DNA from: Prochlorococcus marinus str. MIT 1013
GTDB lineage: Bacteria; Cyanobacteriota; Cyanobacteriia; PCC-6307; Cyanobiaceae
Length of the DNA stretch: 64,000 nt
Direction of reading: 5' to 3'
NCBI RefSeq assembly: GCF_027359395.1
Contig: NZ_CP114778.1
Location: 1,612,001-1,676,000, forward strand
Both the position numbers and the translations under genes were made by a program. Under the pieces are notes generated by a model. That model searched no databases, had not been told where the DNA came from, and was given only the letters and a program-made list of their open reading frames with translations. Below are positions 45,821-55,490 of this stretch, in pieces (within the stretch, counting starts at the first letter, position 1; every line of letters begins with the position of its first letter).

Positions 45821-46473
45821 ATCAAGGCCCTTATAATCGGCGTCCCACATCTCGTAGAAGATCAGATCTGGCGAGAAGACAAGAAGGAAATAAATTTAAT
45901 TCAAGAAGAGATTCAAATGTAAGAGATCAATATGAACAAAAAGGAAGTCGATTTAATTCTTCAGGTCCATCAGGTGGTGGCGGTGGAATTAAAATAAACT
46001 CAAATTCAATTGCTATTTTAGCTGGGGTTTTGGTGATTGGTGTTGGAATTGGTAGCCTAATTACAAGCACAACTTCAGGGGGGCAGGGAAATATTGCAAG
46101 TCAGCAACAGTTAGATATGGCGGTTCCAGATCCAGACTTTTGTAGGCAATACGGTGCAAGCGCTTTTGTGATTGATATTGAAATGTATACGACCTTAAAT
46201 CCCTCTACAAGCTTTGTTACACAACCTGCTCTTCAACCAGGTTGTGTTATTAGAAGAGAAAATTGGACTGTTTTGCAAAAGCAAGGAGCTATAAACAATG
46301 AAGATGTTAGAGAGTGTAAACAGAGAATGAATACATTCGCTTATATCGGTTCAATTCGGGACCAGCCAATTGTTCGTTGCGTTTATCAAGCAGATGTTAA
46401 TGAAAATAAATTTATTATAAAAGGGGCTGAAGAAGATGCTGTTGGTATCAATAAAGAAGCTATTCAGTTCTAA
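45817..46473 (+). CDS. DUF3172 membrane protein downstream of ndhM
   Basis: A 218-residue protein of the cyanobacterial DUF3172 family. The first 55 residues are basic, Arg/Asn/Gly-rich and probably disordered. One membrane segment (about 66-84, [18 protein letters not shown]) follows, then a soluble domain with conserved cysteines in [19 protein letters not shown] and IVRCVYQ. Function unknown; coupling to ndhM by a four-base overlap suggests a role around the NDH-1 complex, but this is inference. It overlaps the convergent LysR stop by four bases. Confidence 0.82.
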   Translation: MNQGPYNRRPTSRRRSDLARRQEGNKFNSRRDSNVRDQYEQKGSRFNSSGPSGGGGGIKINSNSIAILAGVLVIGVGIGSLITSTTSGGQGNIASQQQLDMAVPDPDFCRQYGASAFVIDIEMYTTLNPSTSFVTQPALQPGCVIRRENWTVLQKQGAINNEDVRECKQRMNTFAYIGSIRDQPIVRCVYQADVNENKFIIKGAEEDAVGINKEAIQF

Positions 46474-47420
46474 ATTTTAGAACTAGATAGAGGTGAGAAT
46501 GAACTGGCAAATAAAGGTAATATGTCTTTTGTAAATGCTTCAGCAGCTCTTGATGAATATCTGTAAGGATTTGTGATTACTTTTAGTTCTCTTGTAACTT
46601 CTAGATCTGCAACAGCGGCTCTGTGTATGCTTCCTCCTGAAAGTTCTCTTTCAATTGACACAACTGGCAGAAAAGCAGCTCCGAGATCAGATTGCACAGC
46701 ATTCTTAATAGCTTCAAGAGAGTTTAATTCCATTTCAATATGTAATCTCTGCACATCTAATCCGGAAGAAGATAGTAATTGATCTACTACTTTTCTTGTT
46801 GTTGATTGGTTATCTAAGGTAATAAATCTAAGACTATATAAGTCTTCTTTTGTGAGTCCTTTTGACTTTGCTAATGGATGATTAGTAGGCAAAACTAGCG
46901 CTAACTCATCAGTTGCAAAGGGAATTACTTGTAATGATTCGTTTAATTCTGATGGAAGTTGACCCCCGATGATAGCTATATCTATTTGGCCATTTTCAAT
47001 ACTCCACCCTGTTCTTCTAGTGCTATGAATTTGAAGTTGAACTGAAACTTCTGGAAACTTTTGTCTAAAAAGCCCAATCATTCTTGGCATCAAGTAAGTT
47101 CCAGTTGTTTGGCTTGCTCCGATAATTAGAGAGCCACCTTTGAGGTTATTTAAATCTTCAATAGCTTTGCAAGTTTCTTGGCACTCTCCCAAAATTTTTT
47201 CACAATAGTTAAGAAGAAGTTTTCCAGCTTTAGTTAATTGAGCTTTTCTACCCCCTCTATCAAATATGGCAATTTCTAGTTGTTTTTCCAGATTTTGCAC
47301 CTGCAAGCTTACAGCTGGTTGAGTAACAAAAAGACTGTCAGCCGCTTTCTTAAAGCTCCCCTCATCAACAATTGCTTTGAGGATTCTTAGTTGATCAAGA
47401 GTGAATGGAATCTCGGCCAT
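46470..47420 (-). CDS. LysR-family regulator (RbcR/NdhR/Ycf30-like)
   Basis: Transcription regulator of 316 residues. The winged-helix N-terminus has [33 protein letters not shown] (DNA recognition) and LTKAGKLLL, followed by the two-lobe effector domain with [12 protein letters not shown], typical of RbcR/CcmR/NdhR/CmpR proteins of carbon metabolism. Divergent from the NnrU-ndhF-ndhD run, so it may control those genes, as NdhR does for an ndhF-containing operon in Synechocystis. Effector unknown. Confidence 0.9.
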   Translation of the reverse strand: MAEIPFTLDQLRILKAIVDEGSFKKAADSLFVTQPAVSLQVQNLEKQLEIAIFDRGGRKAQLTKAGKLLLNYCEKILGECQETCKAIEDLNNLKGGSLIIGASQTTGTYLMPRMIGLFRQKFPEVSVQLQIHSTRRTGWSIENGQIDIAIIGGQLPSELNESLQVIPFATDELALVLPTNHPLAKSKGLTKEDLYSLRFITLDNQSTTRKVVDQLLSSSGLDVQRLHIEMELNSLEAIKNAVQSDLGAAFLPVVSIERELSGGSIHRAAVADLEVTRELKVITNPYRYSSRAAEAFTKDILPLFASSFSPLSSSKI

Positions 47421-47481
47421 AGTGGCAGGCCTTCATGGCACTTATTAAATTAAAATGTAGGAAAAAACTACTCCAACTGTT

Positions 47482-47496
47482 GATCCGGTATGGATC
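47482..47496. promoter_or_regulatory. GATCC-N5-GGATC dyad in the LysR/NnrU divergent region
   Basis: GATCC at 47482-47486 and GGATC at 47492-47496 form a perfect five-base dyad, inside the 100-base gap between the LysR start (47420) and the NnrU start (47521). LysR operators usually have a T-N11-A core dyad; the A/T pair here has different spacing, so the match is only approximate. A good ribosome site AAGAGGA sits at 47509-47515 before the NnrU gene. Confidence 0.3.
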
Positions 47497-47520
47497 TAAT
47501 AATTTTTTAAGAGGATTTTA

Positions 47521-48276
47521 ATGGTAATAATGGCATTCTCAAATACCCATAGTTCCAGTTTTGTGATGATATTACTTTTATTTTGTTTCGCAGTTATTCA
47601 TAGTGGAGGAGCGGCTTTAAGGGTGAAGGCAGAGAGTCTAATTGGAGCAAGGGCATGGAGATTGATTTTTGCTTTTGCGAGTATCCCTTCCGCAGTTATT
47701 TTGATTGGTTATTTTATTTCTCATCGTTACGATGGGATTAGATTTTGGAATTACCAAGGGGTTGGTGAATTAATTCCTGTCATTTGGATTTTGAGTGCAA
47801 TTAGCTTTCTTTTTTTGTACCCAGCCACTTATAACCTTTTAGAAATTCCTGCTGTCCAAAAGCCCAAAGTTAGAATTTATGCTTCTGGGATAATCAGAGT
47901 TACTCGTCATCCTCAGGCAATAGGTCAAATTATTTGGTGCTTTGCACATTTACTTTGGATAGGCACAAGTTTCACTCTTGTTACTTGTATTGGATTAGTA
48001 GCACATCATTTATTTGCTATTTGGCATGGTGATAGAAGACTTAGCCTCAAATTCGGAGAAGAATTTGAGGCTTTGAAGAAAAGAACATCAGTCGTTCCAT
48101 TCTTAGCTGTGTTGGATGGACGACAAAAATTACAAATAAAGGAATTTCTTAGACCCTCTCAAATGGGCATTCTCATTGCAGTGTTTTTTTTCTGGTGGGC
48201 CCATAGATTTATTTCTATCGGAGCTGATAAATTTATCTCTTTTGATTTAACTGAATTACTAGCAAGAATTGCCTAA
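47521..48276 (+). CDS. NnrU family membrane protein (Z-ISO-like)
   Basis: A 251-residue membrane protein with about six helices. It carries VIHSGGAALR near the start and the family core SGIIRVTRHPQAIGQIIWCFAHL, LVAHHLFAIWHGDRRL, with conserved His that could bind heme. NnrU proteins are related to plant 15-cis-zeta-carotene isomerase (Z-ISO), a heme enzyme. The gene precedes ndhF by 25 bases and is divergent from a LysR regulator. Given CrtB, Pds and Zds in the same window, Z-ISO is the attractive guess, but NnrU members may have other roles. Confidence 0.85.
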   Translation: MVIMAFSNTHSSSFVMILLLFCFAVIHSGGAALRVKAESLIGARAWRLIFAFASIPSAVILIGYFISHRYDGIRFWNYQGVGELIPVIWILSAISFLFLYPATYNLLEIPAVQKPKVRIYASGIIRVTRHPQAIGQIIWCFAHLLWIGTSFTLVTCIGLVAHHLFAIWHGDRRLSLKFGEEFEALKKRTSVVPFLAVLDGRQKLQIKEFLRPSQMGILIAVFFFWWAHRFISIGADKFISFDLTELLARIA

Positions 48277-48301
48277 ACTTATTTCAATATGATTTATCTG
48301 G

Positions 48302-50308
48302 ATGCAATCAGCTGCAGATTTTGCTTGGTTAATTCCACTCCTGCCTCTTTGTGGGGCTGTTTTGATTGGTTTGGGATTAATTAGTTTTAACGATCTTTTT
48401 AATCGTTCAAGAAAACCCGTTGCAATAACCCTTTTAACTTCAGTAGGTGCCTCAGCATTTATTAGTTATGCAGTTTTGGCTGAGCAACTCTCAGGCAATC
48501 CTCCAGTTGAACACTTGTTTATATGGGCAAGCGCAGGATCTTTTGAGTTGCCAATGGGATATGTGATTGATCCTTTAGCGGCAGTCATGCTTGCTCTTGT
48601 TACTACAATTGCTTTCTTGGTGATGATTTATTCCCATGGTTATATGGCACATGATCCTGGGTATGTTCGTTTTTTTACTTATTTAGCTTTATTCAGCAGT
48701 TCAATGCTTGGGCTGATTGTTAGTCCAAATTTGCTTGAAATATATGTTTTTTGGGAATTGGTTGGGATGTGCTCATACTTACTCGTTGGCTTTTGGTATG
48801 ACAGAGATGGTGCTGCACATGCAGCTCAGAAGGCTTTTATCGTAAATAGAGTGGGAGACTTTGGCTTACTGCTTGGTATTTTGGGTCTTTTTTGGGCAAC
48901 AGGTAGTTTTGATTTTCATGGAATCGCTGAAGGTTTATCTGAGGCAGTTAGCTCTGGGACAGTTCCCATTTGGGCAGCTTTGATTCTTTGCATTCTTGTT
49001 TTTATGGGCCCAATGGCAAAGTCTGCACAATTTCCTTTACATGTTTGGTTGCCTGATGCAATGGAAGGTCCAACTCCTATATCTGCCCTTATTCATGCAG
49101 CAACAATGGTTGCAGCGGGAGTTTTTTTAGTAGCAAGGCTTGATCCTCTATTTAGCCAGTTCCCTTTTGTTGAATTATTTATTGCAATTATTGGCACAGT
49201 AACTTGTTTTCTAGGTGCATCAATCGCTTTGACACAAATGGATTTAAAAAAAGGATTGGCTTACAGCACAGTTTCTCAACTTGGATACATGATGCTTGCA
49301 ATGGGATGTGGCGCACCAGTTGCAGGAATGTTCCATCTTGTTACACATGCTTGTTTTAAGGCTATGTTGTTCCTTGGCTCAGGTTCAGTTATTCATGCCA
49401 TGGAGGAGGTGGTTGGTCATGAACCAATTCTTGCTCAAGACATGCGATTAATGGGAGGTCTGCGTAAAAAGATGCCTATCACAGCAATAACTTTTTTTAT
49501 TGGTTGTATTGCTATCAGTGGGATCCCCCCTCTAGCAGGTTTTTGGAGTAAAGATGAAATTCTTGGTCAAGCCTTTAATAGTTTTCCAATACTTTGGTTT
49601 ATTGGTTTTTTAACAGCAGGAATGACAGCTTTCTACATGTTTAGACTTTATTTTCTCACTTTTGAGGGAGTTTTCCGAGGTGAAAATAAAGAGATGCAGC
49701 TTTCTTTGCTTGCTTTAGCAGGTAAAGAAAAAGATGAAGAACATGAAGAACATGAAGCTGGCAAGATTCATGAATCTGCATGGCCCATGACATTCCCATT
49801 GGCAGTTTTGGCAATTCCTTCTGTCTTAATTGGGTTTATAGGAGTTCCTTGGAACAGTATTTTTGCAAACTTGTTAGACCCCCGTGAAGCTATTGAAGCA
49901 GCAGAAATGTTTAGTTGGAGAGAATTTCTTCCTCTTGCAACTGCTTCAGTAGCTATCTCATCCGCAGGGATACTATTGGCTGTTTTAACTTATTATTTGA
50001 AACGATTTGATCTTGGAGTTTCTCTATCTAAGAAATACCCTCAAATCAATTCATTTCTTCAGAACAAATGGTACTTAGATGATATAAATGAGAAAATTTT
50101 TGTAAAGGGTAGTAGAAAGCTCGCAAGAGAAGTACTAGAAGTAGATGCAAAAGTAGTTGATGGAGTAGTTAATCTGACTGGATTATTGACTCTTGGTAGT
50201 GGTGAAGGACTCAAATATTTTGAGACAGGAAGAGCTCAGTTTTACGCATTGATTGTGTTTGGAGGAGTGATTGCTCTGGTGGCACTTTTTGGTGTCGTAG
50301 GAGCGTAA
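48302..50308 (+). CDS. ndhF: NDH-1 proton-pumping subunit NdhF (NdhF1 type)
   Basis: Large antiporter-like NuoL/ND5-type subunit of the membrane arm, 668 residues with about 15-16 helices. The core has NRVGDFGLLLGI, LPDAMEGPTPISALIHAATMVAAGVF and STVSQLGYM, with lysine and histidine channel residues. A long C-terminal lateral helix is expected from length. A charged loop EEHEEHEAGK follows the helix 12 region. With ndhD next, it fits the respiratory/cyclic NDH-1 form; whether it can also act in CO2 uptake (NdhF3) is unlikely given length and neighbours. Confidence 0.95.
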   Translation: MQSAADFAWLIPLLPLCGAVLIGLGLISFNDLFNRSRKPVAITLLTSVGASAFISYAVLAEQLSGNPPVEHLFIWASAGSFELPMGYVIDPLAAVMLALVTTIAFLVMIYSHGYMAHDPGYVRFFTYLALFSSSMLGLIVSPNLLEIYVFWELVGMCSYLLVGFWYDRDGAAHAAQKAFIVNRVGDFGLLLGILGLFWATGSFDFHGIAEGLSEAVSSGTVPIWAALILCILVFMGPMAKSAQFPLHVWLPDAMEGPTPISALIHAATMVAAGVFLVARLDPLFSQFPFVELFIAIIGTVTCFLGASIALTQMDLKKGLAYSTVSQLGYMMLAMGCGAPVAGMFHLVTHACFKAMLFLGSGSVIHAMEEVVGHEPILAQDMRLMGGLRKKMPITAITFFIGCIAISGIPPLAGFWSKDEILGQAFNSFPILWFIGFLTAGMTAFYMFRLYFLTFEGVFRGENKEMQLSLLALAGKEKDEEHEEHEAGKIHESAWPMTFPLAVLAIPSVLIGFIGVPWNSIFANLLDPREAIEAAEMFSWREFLPLATASVAISSAGILLAVLTYYLKRFDLGVSLSKKYPQINSFLQNKWYLDDINEKIFVKGSRKLAREVLEVDAKVVDGVVNLTGLLTLGSGEGLKYFETGRAQFYALIVFGGVIALVALFGVVGA

Positions 50309-50407
50309 TTTACATAATTTTTTTAGATGTGTGTTTCATCCCCTATCTAGAGGGTGCCAATAACCTCATAATTTCTAAACTCAAAAAGTGGTGATTAATT
50401 TCGAGTC

Positions 50408-52063
50408 TTGGAATTCGCTCTCAATACAAGTATGAACCTAGGAACAATGCTAATTCCTGAGCCAATTCAAGCCGATTTCCCTTGGTTAAGTTTATCCATA
50501 TTTTTTCCCATTCTTGGTGCATTAATTGTTCCTTTTATTCCAGATAAAGGGGAAGGAAAAGAAGTTCGATGGTATGCCTTAATAATTGCTTTAATTACTT
50601 TTTTAATTACTGTCGCTGCTTACTTCAAAGGTTTTGATCCAAGTAAAGAAGGCTTGCAATTATATGAAAAAGTTAGTTGGCTCCCAGATCTAGGATTGAC
50701 TTGGTCTGTTGGCGCAGATGGCTTATCAATGCCATTGATATTGCTTACAAGTTTTATAACTTCTCTTGCGGTTTTGGCAGCGTGGCCAGTTAGTTATAAA
50801 CCAAAATTATTTTTCTTTTTAATTCTCGCTATGGATGGCGGCCAGATAGCTGTATTTGCTGTTCAAGATATGTTGCTTTTCTTTCTTGCTTGGGAATTGG
50901 AGTTGTTCCCGGTGTATTTATTCCTTGCAATCTGGGGCGGAAAGAAAAGGCAATATGCAGCGACGAAATTTATTATCTATACAGCAGGCAGCTCGTTATT
51001 TATTCTCCTTGCTGGTCTTGCAATGGGTTTCTTTCAAGCGGGAGGAATACCAGATTTTGGTTATACCCATTTAGCTCAGCAAGATTTTGGTAAGGGGTTT
51101 CAACTGCTTTGTTATGCAGGTTTGCTAATAGCTTTTGGTGTCAAACTTCCTATTGTTCCTCTTCATACTTGGTTGCCAGATGCGCATGGAGAGGCCACTG
51201 CCCCCGTTCATATGCTTTTGGCAGGAATATTGTTGAAGATGGGTGGATATGCTCTTCTTAGATTTAATGCTCAATTACTTCCTGATGCTCATGCGCAATT
51301 TGCTCCATTGTTAATTGTTCTTGGAGTAGTAAATATTATTTATGCGGCTTTAACTTCCTTTGCTCAAAGAAATTTAAAAAGGAAAATTGCTTATAGCTCA
51401 ATAAGTCATATGGGTTTTGTTTTGATAGGTATTGGAAGTTTTAGTTCCCTAGGCACTAGTGGAGCAATGTTGCAAATGGTTAGCCACGGTTTAATAGGTG
51501 CAAGTTTGTTTTTCCTTGTTGGTGCTACTTATGACAGAACGCACACGCTTCAATTGGATGAGATGGGTGGTATTGGTCAAAATATGAGGATTATGTTTGC
51601 TTTGTGGACAGCATGCGCTTTCGCTTCTCTTGCTTTACCTGGAATGAGTGGATTCATATCAGAATTAATGGTTTTTGTTGGGTTTGTAACTGATGAAGTT
51701 TATACGCTTCCTTTTAGGATTGTTATTGCATCATTAGCAGCCATTGGAGTAATTTTGACGCCTATATATTTATTGTCTATGCTCCGAGAAATCTTTTTTG
51801 GCAAAGAAAATGCGAAGTTAATATCAAAAGCAAAGTTGGTAGATGCAGAACCTAGAGAAATTTATATTATTGCTTGTTTATTAGTTCCAATTATTGGAAT
51901 TGGACTGTATCCAAAAATCATGACAGATACATATATTTCATCAATTGATGGGTTGGTTAAAAGAGATTTGTTAGCTGTTGAAAGAGTTAGAGCTAAACAA
52001 TCAACATTGATTAGTAATCCTCATTTGTCAATTGGTACTCTTGAAGCGCCACTTTTAGACTGA
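50408..52063 (+). CDS. ndhD: NDH-1 proton-pumping subunit NdhD (NdhD1 type)
   Basis: NuoM/ND4-type antiporter-like subunit, 551 residues from TTG 50408 or 543 from the internal ATG at 50432. Core motifs are [44 protein letters not shown] and [18 protein letters not shown]. The ending with charged residues is normal. It lies 99 bases after ndhF on the same strand; this gap has a weak CCCT/AGGG stem at 50341-50354. Confidence 0.94.
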   Translation: MEFALNTSMNLGTMLIPEPIQADFPWLSLSIFFPILGALIVPFIPDKGEGKEVRWYALIIALITFLITVAAYFKGFDPSKEGLQLYEKVSWLPDLGLTWSVGADGLSMPLILLTSFITSLAVLAAWPVSYKPKLFFFLILAMDGGQIAVFAVQDMLLFFLAWELELFPVYLFLAIWGGKKRQYAATKFIIYTAGSSLFILLAGLAMGFFQAGGIPDFGYTHLAQQDFGKGFQLLCYAGLLIAFGVKLPIVPLHTWLPDAHGEATAPVHMLLAGILLKMGGYALLRFNAQLLPDAHAQFAPLLIVLGVVNIIYAALTSFAQRNLKRKIAYSSISHMGFVLIGIGSFSSLGTSGAMLQMVSHGLIGASLFFLVGATYDRTHTLQLDEMGGIGQNMRIMFALWTACAFASLALPGMSGFISELMVFVGFVTDEVYTLPFRIVIASLAAIGVILTPIYLLSMLREIFFGKENAKLISKAKLVDAEPREIYIIACLLVPIIGIGLYPKIMTDTYISSIDGLVKRDLLAVERVRAKQSTLISNPHLSIGTLEAPLLD

Positions 52064-52095
52064 AGATCTTTCCCTGGCACTTCATTCATTTAAGA

Positions 52096-52124
52096 GATAA
52101 CTTGCTTTTAGATTCCTAGTTATC
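52096..52124 (+). promoter_or_regulatory. Hairpin ending one base before the scpA start
   Basis: GATAACT at 52096-52102 pairs with AGTTATC at 52118-52124, a seven-base perfect stem with a 15-base loop, one base before the TTG taken as the scpA start. No Shine-Dalgarno sequence is visible in the loop. It may occlude ribosome loading, or the true start of scpA may be further in. Confidence 0.3.
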
Positions 52125-52125
52125 A

Positions 52126-53019
52126 TTGTCAGTTGATCTTTTAACTCAAACTGCGGATTCTGGGGCAAGGCTTGCAATTCGTTTATTGCAGGATGCTGCT
52201 CAAAGAGGTGATATTGATCCATGGGATGTAGATGTTATTCCTGTCGTAGACGGCTTTTTGGACCAACTTAAACAGCGTATTGATATCCCAAAAAAGATTT
52301 CAAAACATTTCAGCCAAAATGGAGGAAGTTATGAGGTTGATCTTGCTCAGAGTAGTGAGGCTTTCTTAGCAGCTTCTGTCTTGGTTGGTTTAAAGGCTGA
52401 GGTCCTTGAGGCTGAAATGTTTTCTGTTGATATGGATGTTGAAGATGAGTCAGGCTTTGATTTTGAAGAACAGGGCTGGCTTGATGAAAGTTTTCAATTA
52501 CCTCTTCGCCCCGAGAGACATCTATTGAGAAGGCCTGTTGCTCCACCTCCATTTAGAAGACCAGTTACTCTTGGAGAATTAATAAATCAGCTTGAGACAA
52601 TTGCAGAATCTTTGAAAAATGATGAGTTGCAAAATCGTAGAAGGTTACGACAAAAAAAATTAAGTGATAGGGAAGTTATTGCTCAAGTTTCATCTCTTGC
52701 TCACCGAGAGAAATTACCTGAAACCACTGCTGCATTAGCAATTTTTATCAACGATTGGGAGCAAGCTTTATACTGGGTTGATTTCGAGTTATTAGTTCAG
52801 AGATGGAGGGAAAATTCTGCCTCGGAGGATTTGGATACCGATAGAGTAGGAGTCTTTTGGGCTTTATTGTTTTTATGTTCTCAGGGCAAGGTGGAGATTG
52901 AGCAAAAAGGTTCTTTGTTCTCTCCTATAAGTCTAAAGAGGCTTTTGGAACCTGGAATGGTTGCTCAACTCCCTATCTCATCTTTAGACGTGACAGATGG
53001 CTCGCCGGCTGCTGCTTAG
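52126..53019 (+). CDS. scpA: Segregation and condensation protein A
   Basis: Kleisin subunit bridging the Smc dimer, needed for chromosome segregation. ARLAIRLLQDAAQRGDIDPWDVDVIPVVDGFL near the start is the N-terminal helical domain; the C-terminal winged helix includes GVFWALLFLCSQGKVEIEQ. A long acidic and Arg-rich linker separates them. 297 residues, TTG start. No ScpB or Smc in the window. Confidence 0.9.
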   Translation: MSVDLLTQTADSGARLAIRLLQDAAQRGDIDPWDVDVIPVVDGFLDQLKQRIDIPKKISKHFSQNGGSYEVDLAQSSEAFLAASVLVGLKAEVLEAEMFSVDMDVEDESGFDFEEQGWLDESFQLPLRPERHLLRRPVAPPPFRRPVTLGELINQLETIAESLKNDELQNRRRLRQKKLSDREVIAQVSSLAHREKLPETTAALAIFINDWEQALYWVDFELLVQRWRENSASEDLDTDRVGVFWALLFLCSQGKVEIEQKGSLFSPISLKRLLEPGMVAQLPISSLDVTDGSPAAA

Positions 53020-53075
53020 CCCTTTGTGGAGGTAGCATTCTATGTTGTTCATGTATAACTTCGGTTAAACCGCCT

Positions 53076-54254
53076 ATGAAGGCGATGATACTGGCAGCTG
53101 GGAAGGGAACCCGAGTTCAGCCAATCACGCATGTGATTCCAAAGCCAATGATTCCTATCCTTCAGAAACCCGTGATGGAGTTTCTGTTGGAACTTCTAAA
53201 GGAGCATGGTTTTACGGAGGTTATGGTCAATGTTTCCCACTTGGCAGAAGAAATAGAAAATTATTTTCGAGATGGACAAAGATTTGGAGTTGAAATCGCA
53301 TATAGCTTTGAAGGCCGAATTGAAGACGGAGAATTAATTGGTGACGCACTTGGTTCGGCTGGAGGACTAAAAAAGATTCAAGATTTTCAAAAGTTTTTTG
53401 ATGATACTTTTGTTGTCTTGTGTGGAGATGCCCTAATTGATTTAGATTTATCTGAGGCTGTGAAACGACACAAAGAAAAAGGTGCTTTAGCTAGTTTGAT
53501 TACTAAACGTGTTTCAAAAGATCAAGTAAGTAGTTATGGGGTTGTTGTATCTGACGAAGAAGATCGTGTTCAAGCTTTCCAAGAAAAACCTTCTATAGAT
53601 AATGCACTAGGAGATACGATTAATACCGGTATTTATCTATTTGAACCCGAAATTTTTGATTATATTCCCTCTGGCCAACCCTTTGATATTGGCTCAGACT
53701 TATTTCCAAAACTAGTAGAACAAGGTGCACCTTTTTTTGCTTTGCCGATGGATTTTGAGTGGGTTGATATTGGCAAGGTACCTGATTATTGGAGAGCTAT
53801 TAGAAATGTATTAAAAGGAGATGTTCGACAGGTTGAAATTCCAGGAAAGCAAGTTAGGCCAGGAATTTATACTGGTTTAAATGTTGCAGCTAATTGGGAT
53901 AAAATACATGTAAAAGGACCTATATATGTCGGTGGAATGACTAGGATTGAGGACGGTGTTACTATCAACGGTCCTTCTATGATTGGTCCTAGTTGTTGTA
54001 TTTGTGAAGGAGCAACAATCGATAATTCAATAATTTTTGATTACTCACTAATTGGACCAGGAGTTCAACTTGTTGAGAAGTTAGTTTTCGGTAGATATTG
54101 CGTAGGTAAAGAAGGTGATCATTTTGATCTACAGGAAGCTGCTTTAGATTGGTTAATAACTGATGCTCGAAGACAAGATTTAGGTGTACCTTCACCTCAA
54201 CAAAAAGCAATGGCTGAGTTGCTTGGAACAGATCTTATTGGTTCAACTAATTGA
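53076..54254 (+). CDS. NDP-sugar synthase (mannose-1-phosphate guanylyltransferase-like)
   Basis: Nucleotidyltransferase with an N-terminal GT-A fold and C-terminal left-handed beta-helix, 392 residues. The NTP-binding motif is LAAGKGTRVQPIT with PKPMIPI for the sugar phosphate, followed by DALIDLDL, DTINTGIYLFEP and FPKLVEQG. The C-terminal hexapeptide repeats start at about residue 255 (IYVGGMTRIEDGVTINGPSMIG). GDP-mannose or glucose-1-phosphate nucleotides are likely products for cell-surface polymers; exact specificity cannot be read. It overlaps the convergent metF by eight bases. Confidence 0.88.
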   Translation: MKAMILAAGKGTRVQPITHVIPKPMIPILQKPVMEFLLELLKEHGFTEVMVNVSHLAEEIENYFRDGQRFGVEIAYSFEGRIEDGELIGDALGSAGGLKKIQDFQKFFDDTFVVLCGDALIDLDLSEAVKRHKEKGALASLITKRVSKDQVSSYGVVVSDEEDRVQAFQEKPSIDNALGDTINTGIYLFEPEIFDYIPSGQPFDIGSDLFPKLVEQGAPFFALPMDFEWVDIGKVPDYWRAIRNVLKGDVRQVEIPGKQVRPGIYTGLNVAANWDKIHVKGPIYVGGMTRIEDGVTINGPSMIGPSCCICEGATIDNSIIFDYSLIGPGVQLVEKLVFGRYCVGKEGDHFDLQEAALDWLITDARRQDLGVPSPQQKAMAELLGTDLIGSTN

Positions 54255-55128
54255 TATTTGCTCTATCTAAAATCATTGGTATTTGTTGCTCTGCCTTGAC
54301 GGCCATCAGGTGAACACCTTGAGCAATGCCTAGAAAATTTTTCACTTGCTCTGCAGCTATGGAGATCCCTTCATCAATAGGGTTTGTTGAGCTTTCAAGT
54401 CTAGAAATGATTGATTGAGGAATGCATGCTCCTGGGACTACTCGATTAATAAATTGAGCATTTTTGGCCGACTTTAGGAGAAAAACACCCGCTAAAACTG
54501 GAATTTTTATTGGCTCAGTTATTTCCTTGCAAAATCTTTCAAGTACTTTAGGCTCCATAACCATTTGTGTTTGAAGGAAATGAGCACCAGCCTTTTTTTT
54601 AAGTTCTATTCTCCTTCTCAGGCCATCAAATCCTCTGCAGTTTGGGTCTGCCGCAGCTCCAGTAAACAAATTAGTTGGGCCGTCAGGCAAAAAACCAGAG
54701 ACTGGATCAACCCCTTTGTTAAGTGATGTAACTTGACTAATAAGTTCTATTGAATTGAAGTCTTGAACAGATTTGGCTTCGGATTGATCTCCTACGCGAA
54801 CAGGATCGCCAGTTAAACAAAGGATATTTTTGATTCCTAAAGCATGCGCTCCTAATAACTCAGCTTGTAATGCAATTCGATTTCTATCCCTGCATGATAA
54901 TTGAAGTACTGGTTCAAGATTTGCCTCTAAAAGCAGCTTGCACAAGGCTAGGCTGCTCATTCTCATGATTGCCCGACTCCCGTCTGTAACATTAAAACCA
55001 TGCACAAGGTTATTTAATGTGAGGGCTTTTGAGAGAGCTAAAGCTGTATTACCTCCCCTAGGAGGCATTATTTCAGCAGTGATAGCTGATAAGCCAGATT
55101 CCAAACGATTTTGAAGTTTAGATTTCAC
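54247..55128 (-). CDS. metF: Methylenetetrahydrofolate reductase
   Basis: Reduces 5,10-methylene-THF to 5-methyl-THF for methionine synthesis. The TIM-barrel FAD protein of 293 residues shows AEIMPPRGGNT near the start, then PVLQLSCRDRNRIALQAELLGAHALGI and ILCLTGDPVRVGDQ, ADPNCRGFDGLRRRIELKKKAGAHFLQTQMVM, and IPVLAGVFLLKSAKNAQFI. These match the short cyanobacterial MetF form. It is divergent from the PedR-like gene with 75 bases between starts. Confidence 0.93.
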   Translation of the reverse strand: MKSKLQNRLESGLSAITAEIMPPRGGNTALALSKALTLNNLVHGFNVTDGSRAIMRMSSLALCKLLLEANLEPVLQLSCRDRNRIALQAELLGAHALGIKNILCLTGDPVRVGDQSEAKSVQDFNSIELISQVTSLNKGVDPVSGFLPDGPTNLFTGAAADPNCRGFDGLRRRIELKKKAGAHFLQTQMVMEPKVLERFCKEITEPIKIPVLAGVFLLKSAKNAQFINRVVPGACIPQSIISRLESSTNPIDEGISIAAEQVKNFLGIAQGVHLMAVKAEQQIPMILDRANIN

Positions 55129-55203
55129 ATGTATTTTTTACTAGATAATTACTATCGGTGATTAAAGGCCCTAATCTAAGTAGTATTAATTAAAGAGTTG
55201 TGA

Positions 55204-55485
55204 GTGAGGGGAATGTTTACAGGAGAGATCGCTAATTCGTCCCATATGGGACTGTCTGCTAGGGAAATGGAGATTATAGGATTGGTCGCAGATGGCCTCA
55301 CTAATCAAGAGATTGCTGAAAAACTGACAATTAGCAAAAGGACTGTAGACAACCATGTGAGCAATATGTTTACAAAAACAGGTTCAAAAAACAGAGTGGC
55401 TTTATTAAATTGGGCAATGGATCATGGAAAGATATGCCGAGATGGGTTCAATTGTTGTTCATTGCCAGATGAAACAAATTCGTAA
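55204..55485 (+). CDS. pedR: PedR-type LuxR-family regulator
   Basis: Small DNA-binding protein of 93 residues, consisting almost wholly of a LuxR/FixJ helix-turn-helix: LSAREMEIIGLVADGLTNQEIAEKLTISKRTVDNHVSNMFTKTG, then NRVALLNWAMDHGKIC. No receiver domain. This matches the cyanobacterial PedR (Ssl0564) regulator, whose redox state follows photosynthetic electron transport through thioredoxin; conserved cysteines near the C-terminus here (C82, and the FNCC pair) fit redox control. GTG 55204 with a nearby AAAGAG or ATG 55213 are both possible starts. Confidence 0.85.
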   Translation: MRGMFTGEIANSSHMGLSAREMEIIGLVADGLTNQEIAEKLTISKRTVDNHVSNMFTKTGSKNRVALLNWAMDHGKICRDGFNCCSLPDETNS

Positions 55486-55490
55486 AAGAT

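Noticed and set aside
50341-50354. CCCT-N6-AGGG between ndhF and ndhD
   Set aside because: Four-base stem with no T-run; not distinguishable from chance.
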